A program made the position numbers and the translations under genes. From contig JAOZRI010000131.1 of assembly GCA_029940235.1 (NCBI GenBank), positions 1 to 6,757 on the forward strand: 6,757 bases of DNA, given 5' to 3'. This stretch comes from Desulfobacula sp. (GTDB lineage: Bacteria > Desulfobacterota > Desulfobacteria > Desulfobacterales > Desulfobacteraceae). Shown piece after piece: positions 1 to 6,664 of this stretch. Each line of letters begins with the position of its first letter. Position 1 is the first letter of the stretch. A model generated the notes under the pieces. It was not told where the DNA came from. It saw nothing but the letters and a program-made list of their open reading frames with translations, and did not search any database.

Positions 1-622
1 GAATATCACTTGCACTTGCCTTTACAGCCTGGGAAATCATGTGATTCACAAGCCTTATGACCGGAGCATCGCTTGTGTCATCCAGTAAATCAGCAGTTTG
101 ATCTAAATTATCAATAAAGGTAAATTCATAATCCTCCATGTCATCTACAAGCTGCTGTGCGCTTTCACCTGATTGATCATATAATATATTTATTGCAGAC
201 AATATCTGATTTTTCGGTGCAAGTACCAGAGAGTAGGCATCAAGATTTAAAATGGCTGCAACATCATCAACACAGCTTAAGTCTGAAGGCTCATTTATGG
301 CAATTATTGATCTGTTTTTCTCATCTGTCTTGCTCTCTTCTTTCTGTATCAGAGGAGCTATATGAAATTTTTTTAAAAATCGTCTGGGAATAAGTGCAGT
401 CCAGTCATTGATTACATTTTCCATGGAAAGGTTTGTAACATAAGGTAGAGAGTATATCCGATCCAATGCTTCAAGTACCTCATTTTCCGAAACAAGTTTT
501 GTCTCCACAACAGATTCTGTCAATCTGCAACGATTTTTCATAAAAGAGGCTCTTATTTTCTCACAATTCTCCTTTGAGAGGCCTGTTTTGCTTTCCATTA
601 TATTTAAAAATTCATCAATCAT
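1..622 (-). CDS. gspE: Type II secretion ATPase GspE, N-terminal part (gene continues past the left edge)
   Basis: GspE is the cytoplasmic hexameric ATPase that powers pseudopilus assembly. It docks on the cytoplasmic domain of GspL. Only 207 codons are inside the window. Residues about 25-150 look like the N1E/MshEN-type domain that binds GspL, with the family-like stretch IPRRFLKKFHIAPL at 78-91. An acidic linker follows (about 158-184), then the start of the N2E/ATPase region with DAPVIRLVNHM (185-195) and QAVKASASDI (198-207), which in this family runs into the SDIHxE signature. The Walker A, Asp box, Walker B and tetracysteine zinc motif must lie beyond position 1. The start is ATG at 622, 21 bases after the gspD stop and in the same reading frame as gspD. 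No Shine-Dalgarno sequence is visible before it, so translation probably depends on ribosomes leaving gspD. The ATG at codon 9 is a less likely alternative. PilB of type IV pili is the main alternative family, but the operon partners favour GspE. Confidence 0.93.
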   Translation of the reverse strand, partial: MIDEFLNIMESKTGLSKENCEKIRASFMKNRCRLTESVVETKLVSENEVLEALDRIYSLPYVTNLSMENVINDWTALIPRRFLKKFHIAPLIQKEESKTDEKNRSIIAINEPSDLSCVDDVAAILNLDAYSLVLAPKNQILSAINILYDQSGESAQQLVDDMEDYEFTFIDNLDQTADLLDDTSDAPVIRLVNHMISQAVKASASDI

Positions 623-643
623 AATATTGGCATAGATCTGGCA

Positions 644-2644
644 TTATTGAAGTATTGGTTCAAGATTATTGCTGTCTTGTGCTGGTTTTTCAAACTTCTC
701 TTTATTATATAAAAGGATCTCACCTTTTTTAATGGTTTTAATAGCATTTTTCTTCTCTTTATATATTTTTTCTAATTCCAGAGGGTTTTTAATAACCCTT
801 GGAGTTAAAAAAACATAGAGATTGGTTCTATCACTTCCTTTGGATACAGTTTTAAATCCCCAGCCCAAAATGGGAATATCACCAAGGCATGGAGTTTTAT
901 ACTCTGTTTTTGTAAAACTTTCATCAATAAGACCACCTATAACAACACTGTTTGAATCTTCCACAATAATGGTTGTTTCAATCTTTCGTTTAAAAGTTGT
1001 TGGCCTGTCCGTGCTTGATTGATTAACAGAGTCAAGTTTGGTCAACTCCTGAAAGACATTAAGCCTTACTAATCTGTCTTTGCTTATCTGGGGTGTAATT
1101 TTCAGAGTAATACCCACATCTTTATATTCATAGGAACTATAGGTTGCTGTTCCCGAATCAGCTGCAGACCTTGTTTGAAAAGGAACATTTTTACCAATAA
1201 TAATGGAGGCCTCTTCATTTTCCGTGGTAAGAATCTGGGGAGTAGCTATAATATTAACATCCTTATCACTTTGATATGCCTGTACAACTGCCTGGATATC
1301 AGGAAAAGTGATACCTCCTACACTAAAACTTTTTCCAAGCACTCCCACGGAGAATCCCTTGGGAAGGGCCCCGGCAGCTATTGATCCCAAATTGGGATAA
1401 CCACTGTTACCTGTGTTGCCGAATCCTCCAATCGCAACCCTGGAGTTACCATCAAATGAACCGCCTGCCTGCCACTCTGTTCCAATGTTAAGACCCCTGT
1501 TGACATTGACTTCCATGATCAGGCATTCAATATAGACCATGGCCCGTGGAATATCGAGTTTATTGATAACTTCCTCAAGAACAGGATAATCTTCTTTATC
1601 AGCCATAATTATAAGGCTGTTGGTAGTCTTATCTGCCATGATTTTTACCTTGGTAGATAAAATAGGAGCTGTTTTTTTACCGGGTAATGTTTTTTTTGAA
1701 TTTCCCGAAGGAATTTCCAATAACACTTTAACAAGGTTTTCAGCAGATGCATGCTCAAGATAATATACCCGAATTCTCTCTTCACCTTTTGGAACTTCCT
1801 GATCCAGAATCTCAATTAAATTTTTAACTTTACCTGTCTGGGCTTTACTTGCAAGAAGAATAATGGAATTTGTTCTCTCATCTGCAACAAATTGTGCATT
1901 GGATTCAAAACTCTGTTTACCCTTTTTTCCCCTTGACCTTGCAGTGAAAATTTTTGAAAGATTACTAACAAGTTTTCCTGCATCTGCATTTTTTATGGGA
2001 ATAACTGATATTTTTTTACCTATACTTTGTGTATCAATGGTTTTTACAATTTTTAAAAGCCTGTTAATGCTTGTAAGAGTTGCAGTAACAATTAACATAT
2101 TGGTATCCTGGTAGGACAAAACAATACTACCTTTTGGAACCAGGGGAGTAAACAATCTTTTTAATTCATCTGATCTTGCATATTCAAGGGGGATCAGCCT
2201 TGTTACAATCTTGTCCTTAAGATTACCAGGTTTGTCCATTACGGTCATCAATTTTGTATCTATATTATCACCTTTTGCCTTGGGAGCAGGAATGATTTTT
2301 ATAATTTTACCAGACTCAACCGTGGCATAGCCATTTATATCAAGCACAGATTCAAAGACTTTATAGGCATCTTTAACAGATATTTTAGTAGGAGAAATAA
2401 TGGTAACATTCCCTTTAACACTTCTGTCCACAACAAAATTTTTACCTGTTAATTTGCTCATAAATTTAATAAAAACGTTGATATCAACATTATTAAAATC
2501 AATTGAAACAAATTTGGAACTCTCATCAACCTCTTTTTTCACAGTTGAATCAGCTGCATGGCTGATATGGTCATTAATTAGGAAAACAAAACAAAAAACA
2601 GATAAAATAAAAACCAGGCCTGTCAGTTTTTTAATGCAAACCAT
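644..2644 (-). CDS. gspD: Type II secretion outer-membrane secretin GspD
   Basis: GspD forms the multimeric outer-membrane channel through which folded exoproteins leave the periplasm. The protein has 666 residues, a normal length. A signal peptide covers about residues 1-30 (hydrophobic core VFILSVFCFVFL, likely cleavage after SHA at 28-30). Domains in order: N0 about 44-120 (KFVSIDFNNVDINVFI), N1 about 145-207, N2 about 211-283 and N3 about 290-366, each with the repeated NxLI/NSLII type strands. The secretin core spans about 368-618. Core hallmarks are a GG in the gate region (443-444), NIIATPQILTTENEEA (464-479), VPFQT (487-491), DVGITLKITPQI (509-520), VVIGGLIDE (567-575), LGDIPILGWGF (587-597) and NLYVFLTPRVI (608-618). 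The tail of about 48 residues is charged and resembles no pilotin-binding domain I can name. The ATG at 2644 overlaps the gspC stop by one base (TAATG). It is preceded by AAGGAG at 2655-2660 with a 10-base spacer, the best ribosome-binding site in the operon. Confidence 0.97.
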   Translation of the reverse strand: MVCIKKLTGLVFILSVFCFVFLINDHISHAADSTVKKEVDESSKFVSIDFNNVDINVFIKFMSKLTGKNFVVDRSVKGNVTIISPTKISVKDAYKVFESVLDINGYATVESGKIIKIIPAPKAKGDNIDTKLMTVMDKPGNLKDKIVTRLIPLEYARSDELKRLFTPLVPKGSIVLSYQDTNMLIVTATLTSINRLLKIVKTIDTQSIGKKISVIPIKNADAGKLVSNLSKIFTARSRGKKGKQSFESNAQFVADERTNSIILLASKAQTGKVKNLIEILDQEVPKGEERIRVYYLEHASAENLVKVLLEIPSGNSKKTLPGKKTAPILSTKVKIMADKTTNSLIIMADKEDYPVLEEVINKLDIPRAMVYIECLIMEVNVNRGLNIGTEWQAGGSFDGNSRVAIGGFGNTGNSGYPNLGSIAAGALPKGFSVGVLGKSFSVGGITFPDIQAVVQAYQSDKDVNIIATPQILTTENEEASIIIGKNVPFQTRSAADSGTATYSSYEYKDVGITLKITPQISKDRLVRLNVFQELTKLDSVNQSSTDRPTTFKRKIETTIIVEDSNSVVIGGLIDESFTKTEYKTPCLGDIPILGWGFKTVSKGSDRTNLYVFLTPRVIKNPLELEKIYKEKKNAIKTIKKGEILLYNKEKFEKPAQDSNNLEPILQ

Positions 2645-3531
2645 TACTCTTTTTCTCCTTTATCATCTTCATCCATAAAAGGTGTATAAGATAACTCTTT
2701 TATTTTACCTCTTCTGAACAGAGTAAGCTTTAAATTATCTTCAAGCTCAATATCAGCAAACAGCTGAGAAACATCATCCTTGGAAATTATGGGTGTACCG
2801 TTTATCTCTTTAATAATATCACCATTTCTAAGCCCTATTTTCCTGAAAACAGAGTTGGGTCTGATTCCATAAGCCATCAACCCATCTGCCTGACCATCTG
2901 AAAAGTGGGGACGAAATTTAATTTGTCTCATCATTGAATTAAGATTATCAGGCACAGAGATGTCATGCCCGAAATCTCTGTTTTCAAGAGCAGGAGCAAT
3001 GGTTGTTTTCTTTTGAAAGTTTCCCGATTTTGAAACATTTTTAGAACCAGTTTGAATTTCAAGAAGCTGGTCTTTCCCTTGAAAAGTAAGAATAACCTGA
3101 TTTCTTAAAATCTTTTTAACTTTTGCACCCTGGATTAGATCATCTATCTGGTAGAGAGCCTGTTTCCTTACTTTTTTATCTTCAATTACTGCATAGACAT
3201 TGTCCTGGCCTGTCACAGTGCCCCATAATACTAATTTCAGCGTTGTCGGTTCAAGTATTTCAGTCTCTTTCGCTTTAGTGTCAATATTTGTATCAGGTTC
3301 TGGCTCAATTTCAACCTTAAAAAGATTTCTCTTAACAATGGTATTGGTCAGATTTTTATCAATTACAGGTCTATTTTGCCCCTGATTTTTACTGTTTGTA
3401 TCAATATTATAAATGGTTTGGTCAGGCAGTATTAAATTTTGGGGAATCAGGTTGTTATACCCTGAATCAACAAGGTAGTATGCCATGGCTGTAATAAATA
3501 GAAGATTTAATATGGTAAATAAATTTTTCAT
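2644..3531 (-). CDS. gspC: Type II secretion inner-membrane/periplasmic protein GspC with PDZ domain
   Basis: GspC links the inner-membrane platform to the secretin: its HR domain binds the N0 domain of GspD, and its C-terminal domain takes part in substrate selection. The 295-residue protein has an N-terminal membrane helix (about 4-21), a polar linker, an HR domain (about 62-160, with VKRNLF at 66-71 and LKLVLWGTV at 98-106), a second linker (about 161-200) and a PDZ domain (about 205-285). The PDZ core includes GLMAYGIRPNSVF and RKIGLRNGDIIKEINGTPI, the usual carboxylate-loop and helix layout. It ends in a short acidic tail. The ATG at 3531 overlaps the gspN stop in an ATGA junction, and no Shine-Dalgarno sequence is visible, so translational coupling is likely. 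A PilP-like protein would share the HR part but lacks a PDZ domain, which supports GspC. Confidence 0.93.
   Translation of the reverse strand: MKNLFTILNLLFITAMAYYLVDSGYNNLIPQNLILPDQTIYNIDTNSKNQGQNRPVIDKNLTNTIVKRNLFKVEIEPEPDTNIDTKAKETEILEPTTLKLVLWGTVTGQDNVYAVIEDKKVRKQALYQIDDLIQGAKVKKILRNQVILTFQGKDQLLEIQTGSKNVSKSGNFQKKTTIAPALENRDFGHDISVPDNLNSMMRQIKFRPHFSDGQADGLMAYGIRPNSVFRKIGLRNGDIIKEINGTPIISKDDVSQLFADIELEDNLKLTLFRRGKIKELSYTPFMDEDDKGEKE
2655..2660 (-). promoter_or_regulatory. Strong ribosome-binding site of gspD
   Basis: AAGGAG lies 10 bases upstream of the gspD ATG, inside the last codons of gspC, and is followed by a purine-rich spacer. It is the closest match to the Shine-Dalgarno consensus in the operon. 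The preceding gspC and the following gspE have no visible site, so gspD may be translated more strongly than its neighbours, as expected for the multi-copy secretin. Confidence 0.7.
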
Positions 3532-4391
3532 ATTGATATTTTGGGATTCTTCAATGTACCTTTAATGGTGAACTTGATTCCCTGATTTAAGATATTGCCT
3601 GCCACTGCCCTTACAACAGCCATATTTGAAAACTTGGCAAGATAGGGGGAATCTTTTAATAAAACGCCTTTAAGATCAAGTTTTGCATTGCTGTCAGGTA
3701 AAACTGTAATTTTACCATTTAATTTTAAATTAATAACAGAACCCTTTGCAATACAGTGTGATATATTTACCATATTCAATTGATGATCAAATTCAAGTTT
3801 AATCTCTGAAAAATCAACCACCGATAAATTAAGTTTATTAAAAAGAGAATTTTCCATCTTCGCAGAAAAATCTTTAATGATAAGCTTACCCTCTCCATCT
3901 TTTGTTTTGTTAATCTTATTGTCTTGATATTCACCATTGATTTCACAGCCAAGGAGAATCTCAGCAAGATCTGTTTTATATATATAATTATCAATCTTTA
4001 TCTTTGATGCAAAAATATCTGTTTTTAAAAGCACAAGAGAAGAGTAATCATCAAAATAGAGTGAACCTTTCAAAAGACCCTGGTTTATATCAGATTGAAA
4101 TACAATTTTTTTTGACTTATTTGAAAATAGTGCAGGAATCAAGTTGATCTCAAGGGATTCAGGTTTAAGTTCCATTGTTTTATGAATTAATAATTTTGAA
4201 TTTTTAATATCAAGTTTAAAAGGGATTTTTAATGTGACTTTTTCACAGAAAAATTTTAGGTTTGAATTTTCCTGCCCAAAAGAATTTGAAAACAATCTTG
4301 CGGCATCTTTTTGAGGAAACAGAAGATAAATAAAAATAAGCAGGGCTGTAATAAAAAACAAAACATATAATAGAACAGGCTTGGTTCTCAT
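3528..4391 (-). CDS. gspN: Type II secretion system protein GspN (deltaproteobacterial type)
   Basis: This 287-residue protein has one N-terminal membrane helix (about 6-25, VLLYVLFFITALLIFIYLLF) and a periplasmic part rich in short alternating beta strands. It ends in FTIKGTLKNPKISI, the 'small final strand plus G-x-x-x-x-P' ending common to GspN and AsmA-like proteins. Its position between gspM and gspC and its length fit the GspN proteins annotated in Deltaproteobacteria. GspN is an optional T2SS component whose mechanism is poorly defined; a structural or lipid-contact role is inferred from the AsmA-like ending only. The ATG at 4391 lies two bases after the gspM stop. AAGG, just before and inside that stop, gives a ribosome-binding site about 7 bases upstream. 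The stop overlaps gspC by four bases. The family call rests mainly on context, topology and the C-terminal motif, since the central region is not well conserved. Confidence 0.82.
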   Translation of the reverse strand: MRTKPVLLYVLFFITALLIFIYLLFPQKDAARLFSNSFGQENSNLKFFCEKVTLKIPFKLDIKNSKLLIHKTMELKPESLEINLIPALFSNKSKKIVFQSDINQGLLKGSLYFDDYSSLVLLKTDIFASKIKIDNYIYKTDLAEILLGCEINGEYQDNKINKTKDGEGKLIIKDFSAKMENSLFNKLNLSVVDFSEIKLEFDHQLNMVNISHCIAKGSVINLKLNGKITVLPDSNAKLDLKGVLLKDSPYLAKFSNMAVVRAVAGNILNQGIKFTIKGTLKNPKISI

Positions 4392-4393
4392 TT

Positions 4394-4957
4394 TTATACC
4401 TTGCCTTTAAGTTTCAATGCCTGGGTTTCAATGACAGCATCAAGTCTGTTTTTATCTTTGCTTGATTTGGATCCTGATTTAGATAGAGACAACGAAGTGA
4501 TAACAACATTATTTCCTGAGGATTCCATGCGATATAAAAAATCAATAAACTCCTTTAAATAGAGATCTTTTAATTTAACTTTAACTGTTACAAGCATATA
4601 TTTTGATTTTTCAAGTTTTTTTGTTAAAGGTTTCATATAGACAACATTCTCTTTAATGTTACTTTGCTGAACCAGGGAATCAAGAAAAGAGAAAAGAGAA
4701 AAATTCTTTTTTCCCGGCGCAAGGGTTTGCTCCTTTATATCAAACCTGTTGGATACGGCAAAAAACTGCTGCTGTAAATCAAACATCTCTTCAAGAGAGA
4801 TCTGTTTATCCTTTAATATCCTGGTGAGATTCTCTCTCTTATCAAAAACAGGTACAATCCCAAATTGAAATCCGAAAAAGAGAACCACAAACACAATCCC
4901 TGATATCAAAATCTTTTTTTCACGTATGGAGATATTAAACATTATATCTGTTTTCAC
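4394..4957 (-). CDS. gspM: Type II secretion inner-membrane protein GspM
   Basis: GspM is a small bitopic protein that pairs with GspL in the inner-membrane platform and stabilises it. The 187 residues give a short cytoplasmic N-terminus ending in REKK (12-15), a membrane helix (about 16-36), a periplasmic coiled-coil-like stretch (about 38-72, with QISLEEMFDLQQQF) and a C-terminal alpha/beta domain (about 85-185) of the ferredoxin-like kind shared by GspM and PilO. A Ser/Lys-rich loop (about 156-169) interrupts the last strands. The start is taken as GTG at 4957, overlapping the gspL stop in a GTGA junction typical of coupled genes. The ATG five codons further in (4942) is an alternative, and neither has a clear Shine-Dalgarno sequence. 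PilO is the nearest alternative family; linkage to GspL, GspC and GspN favours GspM. Confidence 0.9.
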   Translation of the reverse strand: MKTDIMFNISIREKKILISGIVFVVLFFGFQFGIVPVFDKRENLTRILKDKQISLEEMFDLQQQFFAVSNRFDIKEQTLAPGKKNFSLFSFLDSLVQQSNIKENVVYMKPLTKKLEKSKYMLVTVKVKLKDLYLKEFIDFLYRMESSGNNVVITSLSLSKSGSKSSKDKNRLDAVIETQALKLKGKV

Positions 4958-6414
4958 ATTTCAATAATAAATTTAAATTTTACCCGATTGTCTTTTTTAT
5001 CGGCGGCAGCACTGCTAATATTTACAGTTCTAAACATTTGAGATGATTCAATTATACCTTTGATCTTATCGACATTGTTGAAATTATCTGTTGTGCCAGA
5101 GAGAACAAGTCTCTCCTTGTTAAGTAAAAATCTTGAAATATCAAAATCCATTGAATCTGCAATTTTCTGGGAGAGCTCCCCCATGATTTGAATAACTTTA
5201 AACTCAATTTCACGGTTTAATCCATCACCATTTCCCCTGGTTTCAGCATTTTTCATAAAAGATTTTACATTGGCTTTCATCTGCATGTATGGATCATGTA
5301 TCTTTTTTTTATCGGGGAATGTCTCTTTAAAGAGAGCAGAAGCTCTACCGTCAATTTGGGCTATCTGATTTTCAAGTTTTTTATTGTCAAATCCTGCACC
5401 TGTTACCAATATGGCAACCAGACAAAAAAAGAGCACTGCGCTTGCAGCAATATTTAAAAAATATGTTTTAAAAAATGAATTTGAACCATATTTACCTTTA
5501 CAAAAATTAAATAGATATCTTTCATTTTGCTCCAAGGAGAGATTTGATAACAGAGCATTAGAATTTAATTGAACTTTGGGTATATACGGATTTTTTAATT
5601 TTGTTTCAAAGGCATTTAAAATCTGATCATGGTTCTGAATATTTTCATCCATGCAGACATGGATAGAAAAAACAGTGTTTTGGCCTGTTCTTTGATTAAA
5701 GCCTATGATAGTCTGTTCAACCATGACAGCAAGACGGTCTGAAGATATGTGAGAATTTGCAATGGTTCGTACTGCACAAGGCACTCTATTTTGAATCAAA
5801 ACAAGGGTAATCTCATGATCAGTAACATGCAGAAAAGCAAAATCAGTGAAGTTATTCAACTCCTTTGATCTGGAGGTATCAATTAAAAAACCGATTGTCG
5901 CAGCATATCCAAGAGGCGTAATAATTAATGGTGTAATATTATATTCAAGGAGCTTTGAAAAATATTTTTCAATCAGAACTTCGGCAATGGAAGCGGTTAA
6001 AATTAGATTTGAATCTTTTGATCCATTGGGATCATTTGCAAATTTAAGCATATGAAAATCAGAGATAGATTTTGCATTATTATACGGTAGACAGGTTTCA
6101 AGCTCAAATGGAAGAATCTGTTTTATCTTTTTTTCTGATTTAAAGGGAAGTTCAAGGTTTCTAAAGGATATCAAACCATCAGATAGAAAAATAACTGCTT
6201 TTGAACATGACGTTAAATCAAGTTTTTTAGCAACAACATCCATGCTCTCTTCAAAAACATCTATATTTTCACTGTTTTCTGATTGGTCATCAAGCAAATC
6301 TTTAAGCAGAACATGACAATGGCTTTTGATTGAAGCAGGCACATCTCCTGGTTCAACTATTCTGGCTTTGATACTGGTTTTATCAAGTTCCAGGCGTAAA
6401 AAAGGTTCTGCCAT
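4954..6414 (-). CDS. gspL: Type II secretion inner-membrane protein GspL
   Basis: GspL recruits the GspE ATPase to the membrane and holds GspM. Numbering from the ATG gives 486 residues. The cytoplasmic actin-like (PilM/GspL) domain covers about 1-310 and carries the family stretch LELPFKSEKKIKQ followed by ILPFELETCLPY (about 87-111). A single membrane helix lies at about 318-339 (YFLNIAASAVLFFCLVAILV). A coiled-coil-like segment (about 344-363) leads to the FP element typical of GspL (ETFPDKKK), and a ferredoxin-like periplasmic domain (about 400-486) ends the protein. An in-frame TTG lies directly before the ATG, at 6417. The ATG at 6414 is preferred because GAGGG ends 8 bases upstream of it, against 5 for TTG. 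This is the first recognisable gene of the operon. The stop overlaps gspM by four bases. Confidence 0.93.
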   Translation of the reverse strand: MAEPFLRLELDKTSIKARIVEPGDVPASIKSHCHVLLKDLLDDQSENSENIDVFEESMDVVAKKLDLTSCSKAVIFLSDGLISFRNLELPFKSEKKIKQILPFELETCLPYNNAKSISDFHMLKFANDPNGSKDSNLILTASIAEVLIEKYFSKLLEYNITPLIITPLGYAATIGFLIDTSRSKELNNFTDFAFLHVTDHEITLVLIQNRVPCAVRTIANSHISSDRLAVMVEQTIIGFNQRTGQNTVFSIHVCMDENIQNHDQILNAFETKLKNPYIPKVQLNSNALLSNLSLEQNERYLFNFCKGKYGSNSFFKTYFLNIAASAVLFFCLVAILVTGAGFDNKKLENQIAQIDGRASALFKETFPDKKKIHDPYMQMKANVKSFMKNAETRGNGDGLNREIEFKVIQIMGELSQKIADSMDFDISRFLLNKERLVLSGTTDNFNNVDKIKGIIESSQMFRTVNISSAAADKKDNRVKFKFIIEM

Positions 6415-6421
6415 CAATTAT

Positions 6422-6427
6422 TCCCTC
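6422..6427 (-). promoter_or_regulatory. Ribosome-binding site of gspL
   Basis: On the minus strand the purine run AGAGGG ends 8 bases before the ATG at 6414 and 5 bases before the in-frame TTG at 6417. The spacing decides in favour of the ATG start. Confidence 0.6.
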
Positions 6428-6494
6428 TACTCTTCATTTTAACAGCAAGTTTGTAATCTTCATAAGACAAATAAGCTGTTTTTAAATATAAAAT

Positions 6495-6570
6495 GTTTTA
6501 CCACTGTTTTTTTCCCAAGTAAAGATATCTTAACAGATATAACATATGGCAGTTTCCTATCCATGTTCAA
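6495..6570 (-). promoter_or_regulatory. Candidate sigma-70-type promoters for the gsp operon
   Basis: Two imperfect candidates read leftward. The first has TTGAAC (6570-6565) and TATGTT (6546-6541) with an 18-base spacer. The second has TTTACT (6523-6518) and TAAAAC (6500-6495) with a 17-base spacer. Each box matches the consensus at only four of six positions, and such matches are common in AT-rich DNA. Either would give a leader of roughly 70-120 bases before gspL. The evidence is weak. Confidence 0.25.
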
Positions 6571-6664
6571 CCAGACAGGAAAATTACTTTACAGCATATT
6601 CATATATTGGTAGTGATATCTTTGACATTGGGAATTAACAACTTTCATAAGGAACTTTGTAAAA

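Larger units (their letters stand above)
6414..6588 (-). other. Short open frames upstream of gspL, possible gene relic or leader (doubtful)
   Basis: Two overlapping minus-strand frames occupy this stretch. One is open from 6588 to a TGA at 6462-6460; within it an ATG at 6564 would give 34 residues (MDRKLPYVISVKISLLGKK onward). The other is open from 6497 and ends at a TGA (6416-6414) that overlaps the gspL ATG as TGATG; its last residues read YEDYKLAVKMKSRGNN. A single frame change in the shared part would join them into a protein tail of about 55-60 residues abutting gspL. Neither has a good ribosome-binding site, and such short frames arise easily by chance in AT-rich DNA. The overlap could instead reflect a translated leader coupled to gspL. 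No family can be assigned with confidence. Confidence 0.15.
6418..6664. promoter_or_regulatory. Divergent intergenic region between gspL and the lipoprotein gene
   Basis: These 247 bases separate the leftward T2SS operon from the rightward lipoprotein gene and must carry the start signals of both unless gspL is read from farther away. The region is very AT-rich. It contains a perfect 10-base palindrome, AAGATATCTT (6522-6531), and a second copy of GATATCTT at 6615-6622, which could be a regulator site or chance. I see no terminator-like GC-rich hairpin followed by a T run, no riboswitch I recognise, and no sigma-54 element. Short minus-strand open frames (6460-6588 and 6414-6497) are present but not convincingly coding. 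Confidence 0.55.

Noticed and set aside
157..393. Plus-strand open frame of 78 codons
   Set aside because: It lies antisense to the GspE N-terminal coding region, whose protein matches the family; the plus-strand peptide has no recognisable features.
1863..2678. Plus-strand open frames at 1863-2114 and 2400-2678, rich in hydrophobic residues
   Set aside because: They are antisense to gspD N-domain and signal-peptide codons. Their hydrophobicity is a by-product of the reverse complement of A-rich codons.
3776..3994. 72-codon minus-strand frame nested in gspN
   Set aside because: It sits in another frame of a longer gene with good context; its composition (many Lys, Ile, Leu) is what AT-rich DNA gives by chance.
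5384..6055. Plus-strand open frames at 5384-5572 and 5846-6055
   Set aside because: They are antisense to gspL codons, with no ribosome-binding site or recognisable domain.
644..6414. Interpretation as a type IV pilus pilMNOPQ cluster
   Set aside because: A fused GspL (actin-like domain plus membrane helix plus periplasmic domain), the PDZ domain on GspC, and the presence of GspN point to a T2SS, not a pilus.
6622..6651. TTGACA followed by CATAAG (18-base spacer), a possible promoter for the lipoprotein gene
   Set aside because: The -35 box is perfect, but the -10 box is poor and would overlap the ribosome-binding site, placing the transcript start after it.
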